Origin: Betaproteobacteria bacterium | Lineage (GTDB): Bacteria > Pseudomonadota > Gammaproteobacteria > Burkholderiales > Burkholderiaceae | Length of the DNA stretch: 17,981 bases | Assembly (NCBI GenBank): GCA_018969885.1 | Contig: JAGWXN010000033.1 | Location: 1 to 17,981 of the forward strand | Reading direction: 5' to 3' | Part shown: piece by piece, positions 1-7,348 of the stretch | Numbering within the stretch: the stretch's first letter is position 1 | How the letters are laid out: every line of letters begins with the position of its first letter | The notes under the pieces: model-generated | Database searches by the model: none | What the model was told of the DNA's origin: nothing | What the model saw: the letters and a program-made list of their open reading frames with translations, nothing else | Position numbers and translations under genes: made by a program

Positions 1-1
1 C

Positions 2-250
2 ATCACCGTCGCCCTGCCTTCGATGCGGCACAGCCTGGTGGCGGGGCTGGTGATGGTGGCGGCGCTTTCAATCGGTGAGTTTCAGGTGTCCAACCTGATT
101 GCAAGCTTCAAGCACCGAACCTATCCGGTGGTGCTGCTGCAGGCGTTCTACGGTGCAACCGGCTATGCGTGTGCAGCCACCGTAGTGCTCCTGGGGCTGG
201 CCTTGTGCGCGGCCGGCCTCTCGGCGCGGCGAACCGGTGCAGTGCAATGA
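2..250 (+). CDS. ABC transporter permease, C-terminal fragment (gene starts before the window)
   Basis: Only the last 82 residues are visible and no start lies in the window. The reading frame opens at base 2 and ends at the TGA at 248-250. The fragment has two hydrophobic stretches, one around MVAALSIGEFQVSNL and a final one around AATVVLLGLALCAAGLSA. These fit the last two membrane helices of a binding-protein-dependent transport permease of the PotB/ThiP/FbpB type. Its stop codon overlaps the ATG of the ATPase gene in an ATGA arrangement, which implies translational coupling and a common complex. It would pair with the second permease at 2508-3350 to form the membrane channel. The family call rests mostly on context, because the diagnostic EAA loop lies outside the window. 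Confidence 0.85.
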   Translation: MTVALPSMRHSLVAGLVMVAALSIGEFQVSNLIASFKHRTYPVVLLQAFYGATGYACAATVVLLGLALCAAGLSARRTGAVQ

Positions 251-1335
251 GCATTAAGCTGGAACAACTCGAGCACCGCTACCCGGGAACCGGACAGGGA
301 TTGCTGGGCGTCTCACTTGAGGTGGCGCGCGGCGAACTGCTCGCCGTGATTGGCGCAAGTGGCTGCGGCAAGTCCACCCTGCTCAGGCTGGTGGCGGGGC
401 TGCTGCCGGTGCAATCGGGCCGACTGTTGATCGACGATCGCGATGTCGCCACGGTACCGCCCTGGGAACGAAGCGTCGGTATGGTGTTCCAGAGCTACGC
501 GCTATTCCCGCATCTGTCGGTGCTGGAGAACGTGGCCTACGGGCTTCGCATGCGCGGCGTAGCCGCCGTCGAGCGCCGTCGAACGGCCCAGGCGATGGTT
601 GAATCGGTGGGGCTGACTGGGCTGGAAGCGCGTCGTCCGTCGCAGCTGTCCGGCGGTCAGCAGCAGCGGGTGGCGCTCGCTCGTGCGCTCGCTTTTCGCC
701 CATCGGTTCTGCTGCTTGATGAACCGCTGGCTGCGCTCGATGCCCACATTCGAGCGCAACTGTGCGATGAGATTCGCGATATTCAACGCGCAAGCGGGGC
801 AGCCACACTCTTCGTCACGCACGATCAGCAGGAAGCGCTGATGATGGCCGACCGCGTGGCCGTGCTCCATCAGGGCAGGCTGCAGCAAGTTGATACGCCG
901 CGCGGGCTCTATTCGCGCCCCGCCAACCTGATGGTGGCCCGCTTTGTCGGGCATGCCAATCTGCTTACTGGCACTGTGCTTGAGCCGGGCCGGGTGCAGA
1001 CGGTACTGGGCGTGTTGCACGCGGATACCGGGCCTCGTCTGGCGGGTGCGGCGATCAGCGTGCTGGTTCGTCCGGAATCCATTCACCCGGATCCCGCACC
1101 CGACGCCCCGAACCGGATCCCGGGCGCGGCTGGACGGGTGCGGTTTTTAGGCTCCACCTGCCGTTGGGATTTTCTTCCCGCGTCGGGTGCGCAGTCGGCG
1201 GTCGCGGCGCAATCGGGCCTGGCCGCCGCGCCTCTGCCCACGCTCTTCTGCGAAGGCGCTACGGTGGCGTCCTCGGCGGTTTCGCTTTCTCCGGAAGCGC
1301 TGGTCATCCTCGATGACGATGCGCAGACACTTTGA
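247..1335 (+). CDS. ABC transporter ATP-binding protein (PotA/FbpC/CysA-like, with C-terminal TOBE region)
   Basis: This 362-residue protein is the cytoplasmic ATPase that powers the importer. Visible motifs are Walker A GASGCGKST at about residues 36-44, the Q-loop glutamine at 82 (FQSYALFPH), the signature LSGGQ at 134-138, Walker B VLLLDEP at 154-160 and the switch histidine at about 192 (FVTHDQQEA). The last 130 or so residues have no ATPase motifs and fit the TOBE regulatory domain of the spermidine/iron/thiamine/sulfate class. I place the start at the ATG at 247, which overlaps the permease stop. An upstream in-frame extension to 169 would lie inside the permease gene and adds no domain. 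The substrate cannot be read from the ATPase. The neighbouring uracil-degradation genes make a pyrimidine or related base a reasonable guess. Confidence 0.95.
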   Translation: MSIKLEQLEHRYPGTGQGLLGVSLEVARGELLAVIGASGCGKSTLLRLVAGLLPVQSGRLLIDDRDVATVPPWERSVGMVFQSYALFPHLSVLENVAYGLRMRGVAAVERRRTAQAMVESVGLTGLEARRPSQLSGGQQQRVALARALAFRPSVLLLDEPLAALDAHIRAQLCDEIRDIQRASGAATLFVTHDQQEALMMADRVAVLHQGRLQQVDTPRGLYSRPANLMVARFVGHANLLTGTVLEPGRVQTVLGVLHADTGPRLAGAAISVLVRPESIHPDPAPDAPNRIPGAAGRVRFLGSTCRWDFLPASGAQSAVAAQSGLAAAPLPTLFCEGATVASSAVSLSPEALVILDDDAQTL

Positions 1336-1376
1336 TCCATCACCCAACCCGTCCATTGATTCCTAAGGAGCTCGCC

Positions 1377-2465
1377 ATGAATGCTGATCATCCAATCAAC
1401 GCTCAACGTCGTGTGCTGCTGGGCGCCATGGCCGCGCTGTCGGCTAGCGGCGTCCAGGCATTTGAAGGCCCGGAGCTGTACCCAGGCGAAAAAGCGCTCT
1501 ACGCCGAGGCCGCGAAAGAAGGTCTGGTCGTGTCTTTCGATACCGGTCCTGAATGGGCCAACTGGAAGGTGCTGTTTCGCGAATTCAAGAAGCGCTACCC
1601 CGAAGTGGAGATGACCTATAACGATCTGGGCTCGGCTGCAACCGTGGTGGCGCTGGAGAAGGCGCGCCGGCGACCGCAGGCCGATACGGCGTACTACTTC
1701 GCTGCATCAGCTGTGGACGCGGCCAGGAAAGATGTAGTGGCCCCCTTCAAGCCGATCAACTTCGACAAGCTCCCTGAGGTATTTCGCGAACCCGAGGGCC
1801 GCTGGTTCACCATCCACACGTTGAATATCGCCTTTCTGGTGAACACCAAGCTGGTGAAAAATATTCCGCAGGGCTGGGCCGACCTGCTCAAGCCCGAATA
1901 CAAGAACAGCGTGACCTATCTCGATCCGCGTTCAACCGGTGTCGGTCAGGTGGGCGTGATCGCGGCGGCCTACGGCAATGGTGGCAGCATCGACAACACC
2001 AAACCGGGCACTGATTTTTTCGGCAAGCTCCATGCTGCGGGCAATGTGCAACGGGTGGAGGGCACCACGCCCTATGCCAAATTCCTGAAAGGCGAAATCC
2101 CGGTCTGGATCAGCTACGAAAACGATGGCCTCAAGGCCAAGTTCGTTGATGGCATGGGCGACGCCTGTGCGGTGATCATTCCGAAGGAGGCGAGCGCATC
2201 CGCCCCCTATGCGATCAGCCTGGTGAAGGGTGCGCCCAATCCCAACTCGGCTCGGCTGTGGCTCAACTTCACCATGAGTGAGATGGGGCAGACGCTGTTT
2301 GCCCAGGGCTTTGTCCGTCCGTCGGTGCCGGGCGTTCAGTTGCCTGCTGACGTTCGAAGCAAGATGCCTGATGCGCCCCAGCTGCGTCCGCTCGATGTCA
2401 TCAAGGCGTCGGCGCGCAAGGCAGAGATCGACCGCGACTGGGCGGCGGCCGCGCTCGCGAAATAG
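1377..2465 (+). CDS. ABC transporter periplasmic substrate-binding protein (iron/thiamine/putrescine SBP class)
   Basis: This 362-residue extracytoplasmic solute receptor lies 41 bp after the ATPase. The start is the ATG at 1377, preceded by AAGGAG at about 1365-1370 with a 6-nt spacer. The N-terminus carries a twin arginine (AQRRVLLG, residues 9-16), a hydrophobic stretch and a likely cleavage site after VQA (residue 28), so Sec or possibly Tat export is expected. The body has the pattern of the AfuA/FbpA/PotD cluster: KEGLVVSFDTG near the start, a central GWADLLKPEYK segment, and LVKGAPNPNSARLWLNF near the end. Iron-binding FbpA proteins use a tyrosine pair plus a histidine, and I could not confirm such a site. 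Iron is therefore not assumed, and a small organic substrate fits the context better. Confidence 0.92.
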   Translation: MNADHPINAQRRVLLGAMAALSASGVQAFEGPELYPGEKALYAEAAKEGLVVSFDTGPEWANWKVLFREFKKRYPEVEMTYNDLGSAATVVALEKARRRPQADTAYYFAASAVDAARKDVVAPFKPINFDKLPEVFREPEGRWFTIHTLNIAFLVNTKLVKNIPQGWADLLKPEYKNSVTYLDPRSTGVGQVGVIAAAYGNGGSIDNTKPGTDFFGKLHAAGNVQRVEGTTPYAKFLKGEIPVWISYENDGLKAKFVDGMGDACAVIIPKEASASAPYAISLVKGAPNPNSARLWLNFTMSEMGQTLFAQGFVRPSVPGVQLPADVRSKMPDAPQLRPLDVIKASARKAEIDRDWAAAALAK

Positions 2466-2507
2466 TCGCGCGCAGGCAAATCAGCAGATCAGCGGCAGGC
2501 AGCCATC

Positions 2508-3350
2508 ATGGCGTCGGCATTCGGAAGGAGCGCGGTCAGACGACTGGGCGCGCTACCTGCCTATGCATGGCTGCTGCTGTTTCTGCTGCTGCCGCTGGGA
2601 TCGCTACTGATTGAAGTGGCGATCGAATCCGAGGCGCTATCGGTAAGCCTGCGTGACGATGCCTTACTCGGGTCAGCAGCGTGGAACACCCTCCTTCTCG
2701 GAGCCGGCACTGCCACGCTGTCGCTCCTCGCGGGTGCGCCGCTTGCTCGCGCGGTGGCGCGCTTATCCGAAAGAAAGCGGCAGCTCATGCTGGTGCTGCT
2801 GGGGGTGCCGCTCACCTTCTCCGGGCTGGTGATTGCCTACGGGTTCATTCTCGCCTTCGGCCGTGCCGGGTTCATCACGCAACTGCTCGCCATGCTGGGC
2901 GCTGATCCGGCGGTGGCCGGCCAATGGATTTACTCAACCGGCGGGCTTGCGTTTGCCTACGGCTACTACCTGATTCCCCGGGTGGCGCTGATCATGGTGC
3001 CCCTGTTCGCGAATCTCGATCGTCGACCCTACGACGCAGCGCTCACCCTGGGAGCGCCCCCCTGGCGCGCATGGCTGGATACCGATTTTCGGGAACTCGC
3101 GCCTTCTTTTGCGGCGATCTGGTGCCTGATCGCCGCGGTGGCAATGGGCACATACGGCACGGCACTCGCACTGGCAGGCACGCAGATCAATATTCTGCCC
3201 TTGCTCATCTATCTGAAGATTTCCGATGGCAGCGGTGATTTCCCGATGGCAGCGGCGCTCTCGCTCCTGCTGCTCGGCATGTGTGTGCTGGTACTCGCAG
3301 CGGGTGAACTCGCTACGCGTGGCCGGGACCGTCTGCAGGTCACTCACTGA
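2508..3350 (+). CDS. ABC transporter permease (second membrane subunit)
   Basis: This 280-residue inner-membrane protein has about six hydrophobic segments, at roughly residues 17-38, 60-83, 92-118, 141-166, 200-224 and 247-267. The EAA loop that docks onto the ATPase is visible at about residues 176-195 (YDAALTLGAPPWRAWL). It lies 42 bp after the binding-protein gene and has only a weak ribosome site (AGGCAG). The gene order permease-ATPase-binding protein-permease puts the two single-domain permeases at opposite ends of the operon. Both are about half the length of fused FbpB-type permeases, so they should form a heterodimeric channel. Confidence 0.93.
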   Translation: MASAFGRSAVRRLGALPAYAWLLLFLLLPLGSLLIEVAIESEALSVSLRDDALLGSAAWNTLLLGAGTATLSLLAGAPLARAVARLSERKRQLMLVLLGVPLTFSGLVIAYGFILAFGRAGFITQLLAMLGADPAVAGQWIYSTGGLAFAYGYYLIPRVALIMVPLFANLDRRPYDAALTLGAPPWRAWLDTDFRELAPSFAAIWCLIAAVAMGTYGTALALAGTQINILPLLIYLKISDGSGDFPMAAALSLLLLGMCVLVLAAGELATRGRDRLQVTH

Positions 3351-3361
3351 AAGATCTCAAT

Positions 3362-3934
3362 ATGACTTCGAACGCTGTTTTGCTGCCGGAAACGCTCCTG
3401 TCGCTGTTGCCTGACGCGATGCTGCGCGAGCGAGCAATGCATCTGCTTGCCCGGCAGTCTGGACCTCACGCGGTGCGTCAGCCAGTCTCGGTGGTGGGGC
3501 CCCGCGAAGCCACCGACGTCCAGCTCTCCTGCGCGCGCCGGGTGGGCGAGGTGCTGGGTTCGCTACGCGTGCCCGTATTGTGCGGCGGGAAGAATGGCGT
3601 AATGTCGGCAGTGTCTGAAGGCGTATCGACATGCGGTGGCATTGTGGTGGGTCTTCTTCCTGAGGAAGACACCAGCCTCGCCAATCCGTATCTCACCGTT
3701 GCGGTACCCACCGGACTGGGCATCATCCGCAACGCGTTGATTGCCCGCGCAGCCCGGGCCATGGTTGCCATCGGCGGGGGATTGGGCACAACTTCCGAAA
3801 TGGCGCTCGCGCTGCAATGGGGTAAGCCGGTCTTGGCGATCCACGGCGCGCCTGAAGTGCCAGGCTATCGCAGGTTTGACGAAGAGGAGCGCTTGCTCGA
3901 CGCGTTGCTCGAAGAGTTGTGCCAGGACCGCTGA
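3362..3934 (+). CDS. LOG/TIGR00725-like nucleotide-binding protein (Rossmann fold, SLOG superfamily)
   Basis: This 190-residue protein starts 11 bp after the permease and is probably cotranscribed with the importer. It shows the SLOG/LOG pattern: VVGPRE at about 44-49, LCGGKNGVMSAVSEG at 73-87, and GGGLGTTSE at 138-146, the equivalent of the LOG PGGxGTxxE motif. An upstream arginine (R123) and E146 correspond to the catalytic pair of cytokinin-nucleotide phosphoribohydrolases. In that family the reaction is hydrolysis of the N-glycosidic bond of a nucleoside 5'-monophosphate, releasing ribose 5-phosphate and a base. The activity of TIGR00725 members is not established. Sitting next to upp and the URC genes, a role on UMP or a ring-opened UMP derivative is an attractive but unproven idea. 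The gene converges with upp, with 10 bp between the stop codons. Confidence 0.85.
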   Translation: MTSNAVLLPETLLSLLPDAMLRERAMHLLARQSGPHAVRQPVSVVGPREATDVQLSCARRVGEVLGSLRVPVLCGGKNGVMSAVSEGVSTCGGIVVGLLPEEDTSLANPYLTVAVPTGLGIIRNALIARAARAMVAIGGGLGTTSEMALALQWGKPVLAIHGAPEVPGYRRFDEEERLLDALLEELCQDR

Positions 3935-3944
3935 CGCGCGCTGT

Positions 3945-4580
3945 TTATTTCGTTCCGTAGAGCCGGTCACCTGCATCGCCGAGTCCGGGGAGAATATAAC
4001 CGTGTTCATTGAGTTCGCGATCAATGGCCGCGGTGTATACCGTCACCGCGGGGTGTCGAGCATGAAAATTCGCCAGGCCTTCCGGGGCGGCGAGCAGGCA
4101 CGCGAAGCGAATCGATCGTGCGCCGGCCTCGCGGATGCGATCGACAGCTGCGACCGCTGAGTGCCCGGTGGCGAGCATGGGGTCGAGCACGATCACGTCG
4201 CGATTGGCAATATCGTCGGGAAGCTTGCAGTAATACTCCACAGCATCGAGCGTGTGGGGATCGCGATACAGCCCAACATGTCCCACTCGTGCTCCGGGAA
4301 CCACTTCCAGCATGCCGTCCAGCAGGCCGTTCCCGGCCCGAAGGATTGGCACGAACACGATTTTCTTGCCGTCGATAAGGGGAGCACGCATCCGTTCGAG
4401 GGGTGTCTCGATCTCCACATCGATGGTTGGGATGTCGCGTGTGAGTTCATAGGCAAGAAGCATGGCGATTTCATGCATCAATCGCCGGAAGCTGCTCGTG
4501 CTGCGGTCTTTTTCGCGCATCAGCGTGAGCTTGTGCTGCACCAGAGGGTGCTGAATAAGACGGGCGTTGGACGGGCTCAT
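3945..4580 (-). CDS. upp: Uracil phosphoribosyltransferase
   Basis: This 211-residue cytoplasmic enzyme converts uracil and PRPP into UMP and pyrophosphate. The PRPP loop is clear at about residues 130-142 ([13 protein letters not shown]), and the uracil-binding C-terminal segment [16 protein letters not shown] is at 194-209. [13 protein letters not shown] at 78-90 is also typical. Length matches the bacterial family of about 208-212 residues. The start is the ATG at 4580, with GGAG about 9 nt upstream; longer in-frame starts would run into the preceding gene. It is the last gene of the URC1-URC4-upp operon, 43 bp after URC4. In the yeast URC pathway, UPRT (URC6) is the entry step, so this copy may serve degradation as well as salvage. 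Confidence 0.97.
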   Translation of the reverse strand: MSPSNARLIQHPLVQHKLTLMREKDRSTSSFRRLMHEIAMLLAYELTRDIPTIDVEIETPLERMRAPLIDGKKIVFVPILRAGNGLLDGMLEVVPGARVGHVGLYRDPHTLDAVEYYCKLPDDIANRDVIVLDPMLATGHSAVAAVDRIREAGARSIRFACLLAAPEGLANFHARHPAVTVYTAAIDRELNEHGYILPGLGDAGDRLYGTK

Positions 4581-4623
4581 CGGGCAGGACTCCGTTTCAT
4601 GGTGGTTGGCCCAGCGGGGGCCT

Positions 4624-5937
4624 TCAGAATAACGATCCCGCCGTATCGACGGTGAGTGGGGGACGGCCAGCTCGAAGCCGTTCGGCGTACCTGCGCCCGG
4701 CGGCCCAGGTGCCCCCCTCAAGGATGCAGGCGAGCGGGAGCGATCGGGCGTGATGCCCGTTTTGCTCGAGCAGACGGCGTACTTCATGCGCGAGGGCGTC
4801 GATCAGCGTGACGGTCAGTGCACGCCATTCGATGATCAGCGTATCGGCAGGGGTCCAGGTGCGCTCCGCGAGGCTAGGATCGCGAAGCACCAGCACGCCT
4901 GTATCCACCAGCAGCCCGCCGTTCCGATACTCAGGAAGCCCGCTGAGCGCATCCAGATTGCTGATGGTGAACCCCGCCTCGGTGAGCGGTTCGATCAGCG
5001 AATAACAGAGCCACTGACTCAGTTTGTGAAACGGCACCCAGCCCTGACTGCTGCCGCTCGAGGGCTCGGGGTCGGTGGCTGCTGGGTGTGACCAGAGATC
5101 ACCGCGTGCACCATCCGGCGCCTCGGAGGCCTTGAGCCAGACAGACGAAAGCGCACTCACGGTCTGATGGAGAAGCGCTGCAGCCGAAATCGTGGGGCGT
5201 TGGCTTTCACTTCCACCGGAGGCGGTTTCAAGGAGTGGCGCGTACAGGTCGGCCACTCGGCGGTCACCCCGCTCGCGCAGCGCCGCCCCGAGCCGATTCA
5301 TGAGAGCCAGTCGCCCGTCCAGGCCTTCCAGGGGATTGTCTGGACGGTTCTGCAACCAATCGGATAACTGGGCCCGAGTAAGGCTTTCCAGTCCGGTGGC
5401 ATCAGCCTGTAGCGGCTGGCGGGCGTCAGACGAAAAAGCGCCTTGACTGAAGGCTTCAATGCTCGCCACCGCCAGGCCTTCGGAGCGCTGGTGGGGGTGC
5501 CCGGCCGAATCGACAAACCGCCAACCCGGTCCGGAGCCCGCATCGAGCAGGACGCTCACCACACAGAGGTCGAGCTTGGTGAGTAAAACCGCTCGCGAGT
5601 CCGGGGCAGGGTGTGTACGCGCCAGCAGTCCGAGGAGGCCCGCAGCGCGGTCCTGGCCTTGTGTTTCAAAGTGACGCCAGCGGCTGTGAAAAGGCACCTT
5701 CAGATCGGGAAAGCGCTCGAGCGTGAGCGCGGCGACGTCGCGGGCGGTATGGGTGATCCGGTCACGCTGCACGGTCCACCACGCCGAATGTCCGGCCTCG
5801 ATCCACTGGGTAATGGCTGCCGATCGCGAACGGATGGTGGCGGCCTGCATCAAGGGCGAGCGCATACCGGCGCGCGTGCCAGTGGCGTGGCTGCCCGGTT
5901 TGGCCAAAGCGTCGAGCGAGGCTGCACGATCAGTCAT
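4624..5937 (-). CDS. DUF1688 / URC4 (urg3) family protein of uracil catabolism
   Basis: This 437-residue protein has a recognisable DUF1688 pattern: [16 protein letters not shown] in the first half, then [40 protein letters not shown] and finally [10 protein letters not shown]. Members of the family are the fungal URC4 and urg3 proteins, needed for growth on uracil as nitrogen source in Lachancea kluyveri. No biochemical reaction is firmly assigned. The start is the ATG at 5937, with GGGAG 6 nt upstream; a GTG at 5940 is possible. The gene overlaps the end of the URC1 gene by 8 bp, so the two are translationally coupled. No signal peptide or membrane segment is seen, so it should be cytoplasmic. 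Confidence 0.9.
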   Translation of the reverse strand: MTDRAASLDALAKPGSHATGTRAGMRSPLMQAATIRSRSAAITQWIEAGHSAWWTVQRDRITHTARDVAALTLERFPDLKVPFHSRWRHFETQGQDRAAGLLGLLARTHPAPDSRAVLLTKLDLCVVSVLLDAGSGPGWRFVDSAGHPHQRSEGLAVASIEAFSQGAFSSDARQPLQADATGLESLTRAQLSDWLQNRPDNPLEGLDGRLALMNRLGAALRERGDRRVADLYAPLLETASGGSESQRPTISAAALLHQTVSALSSVWLKASEAPDGARGDLWSHPAATDPEPSSGSSQGWVPFHKLSQWLCYSLIEPLTEAGFTISNLDALSGLPEYRNGGLLVDTGVLVLRDPSLAERTWTPADTLIIEWRALTVTLIDALAHEVRRLLEQNGHHARSLPLACILEGGTWAAGRRYAERLRAGRPPLTVDTAGSLF

Positions 5938-7222
5938 CACCGGCTCCCAGATCGCGTCCCCGCACGCTTTCGGGGGGCTCGACCTTCAGTCGTGATGGAT
6001 CGCTAAAGTAGCCGGCTGCCATCTTGGCCTGGATTTCAACCTGCGCGTCGGCCGGTACCAGGTCGTCAGGAATCGGAATTCTCTCGACGACCTCGATCCC
6101 CGAACCGGTGATGGCATCGTATTTGTCGCTGCTCATGCTGACCAGCCGGTGGATTTTTCGGATGCCCAACCAATGCAGCACATCGGGCATGAGTTCCTGG
6201 AAGCGCATGTCCTGAACCCCCGCTACACATTCGGTGCGTTCGAAATAAGTGTCGGCCCGATCGCCGCCTACCTGGCGCTTACGAGCGTTGTAGACCAGGA
6301 ATTTGGTGACTTCGCCCAGCGCGCGGCCTTCCTTGCGACTGTAGGCGATCAGACCGACGCCACCACGCTGTGCGCCCGCAATGCACTCCTCGATGGCATG
6401 CGTCAAATAAGGGCGGCAGGTACAGATGTCGGAGCCGAAGACGTCCGAGCCATTGCATTCGTCATGAACGCGCGCGGTGAGCTCAACGGCCGGGTTAGCC
6501 AGGTCGCTCACGCGACCAAACAGATAGACAGTTTGGCCACCGATGGGCGGCAGGAATACCTCAAGGTCATTGCGGGTGATCAGCTCGGGGTACATGCCGC
6601 CGGTCTGTTCAAACAGGGTGCGGCGCAGCGTGTTGCGATCAACGCCGAAACGTTTGGCGACCCCCGGCAGCCACCAGACCGGCTCAATCGCGATCTTGGT
6701 GACCGCAGCAGAGCCGTCATCAAAGAGGATCTGACCGTCTGCTTTCAGCCGACCGAATGCACAGGCCTGCCTGATCTCGGGAAGATGCACACGGGCTTCG
6801 GTGATGGCAATCGTCGGGCGGATATCGAGGCCGCTTGCAATTTGCGCAGCAAAGTCGATCTGGACCGATGCGCCCCACGGATCGATCGAAACGATCCGCT
6901 CGGCGTCAGCCCATTGCGAATACGGACCGATGCTGCGGGTGGGGCGGGTATCAGTGAGGTCGGGGCGGTGCCGGCGGTCCAGTCTTCCTGCGGCCACCGC
7001 CAGCGCTCGATAGACGCCGTAGGAACCGCTGTGTGCGCCGATCGCATTCCTTTGCTGCGGCGCTGACGTGGATCCAATGACGGGACCGCGCTCTGCCGGG
7101 TCGGGGTGTGCCCAGCGGATGGGAGGTGCACTCCCCGAGCCCTGACCGGGATGAGACGTCAGTCGGATGTGCGTGCTGGCGCGGTCATTGTTCGCCTCGC
7201 CGCCGCGGGGATCGGCATTCAT
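5930..7222 (-). CDS. GTP cyclohydrolase II-like protein, URC1 type (uracil catabolism)
   Basis: This 430-residue protein has a GTP cyclohydrolase II-like domain in its second half. The zinc motif C256-x10-C267-x-C269 (HDECNGSDVFGSDICTC) keeps the RibA spacing, and YSRKEGRALGEVTK at about 294-307 aligns with the RibA catalytic stretch YLRQEGRGIGL. About 250 residues precede the zinc site, far longer than in RibA (about 200 residues in total). That architecture, plus the adjacent DUF1688 gene, identifies the URC1 class rather than a riboflavin enzyme. In Lachancea kluyveri URC1 is required for uracil degradation and is thought to open the pyrimidine ring of a UMP-level substrate. The start is the ATG at 7222, with GGAG 7 nt upstream. 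It is the first gene of the operon and is divergent from a LysR regulator. Confidence 0.92.
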   Translation of the reverse strand: MNADPRGGEANNDRASTHIRLTSHPGQGSGSAPPIRWAHPDPAERGPVIGSTSAPQQRNAIGAHSGSYGVYRALAVAAGRLDRRHRPDLTDTRPTRSIGPYSQWADAERIVSIDPWGASVQIDFAAQIASGLDIRPTIAITEARVHLPEIRQACAFGRLKADGQILFDDGSAAVTKIAIEPVWWLPGVAKRFGVDRNTLRRTLFEQTGGMYPELITRNDLEVFLPPIGGQTVYLFGRVSDLANPAVELTARVHDECNGSDVFGSDICTCRPYLTHAIEECIAGAQRGGVGLIAYSRKEGRALGEVTKFLVYNARKRQVGGDRADTYFERTECVAGVQDMRFQELMPDVLHWLGIRKIHRLVSMSSDKYDAITGSGIEVVERIPIPDDLVPADAQVEIQAKMAAGYFSDPSRLKVEPPESVRGRDLGAGDD

Positions 7223-7348
7223 GAAATCGCTCCGTCGGTCAATAAGCAGCTAAGCATCCGCCGGGTGTGGTCCCTCGCACCAGCGAAAGCTTTTCCGTAA
7301 GCCATGAAAAAAATCGAAGGCTTATGCACTTTACGATAGCATTACCAG
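7223..7348. promoter_or_regulatory. Divergent control region between the URC operon and the LysR regulator
   Basis: This 126-bp AT-richer gap separates two divergent start codons, the usual place for LysR-type operators. It holds an inverted repeat TAAGCC (7298-7303) / GGCTTA (7319-7324) with a 15-nt spacer containing an A7 tract. The element TAAGC, in either orientation, occurs at 7243, 7251, 7298 and 7320, and once more just inside the regulator gene at 7354. I could not place convincing -35/-10 boxes. The regulatory role is inferred from layout and symmetry. Confidence 0.55.

Noticed and set aside
169..246. Upstream extension of the ABC ATPase start
   Set aside because: It would overlap the permease coding region by more than 70 bp and adds no family-like residues. 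The ATGA junction at 247 explains the start.
6149..7066. Long open frame on the + strand opposite URC1
   Set aside because: It lies wholly antisense to a gene with clear GCH-II motifs and a good ribosome site. Such open frames are expected opposite high-GC genes, and the product shows no recognisable motif.
5930..7222. Riboflavin-pathway RibA
   Set aside because: The length, the long N-terminal region, the changed EGRALGE stretch and the linkage to DUF1688 and upp indicate URC1, and no other rib gene is nearby.
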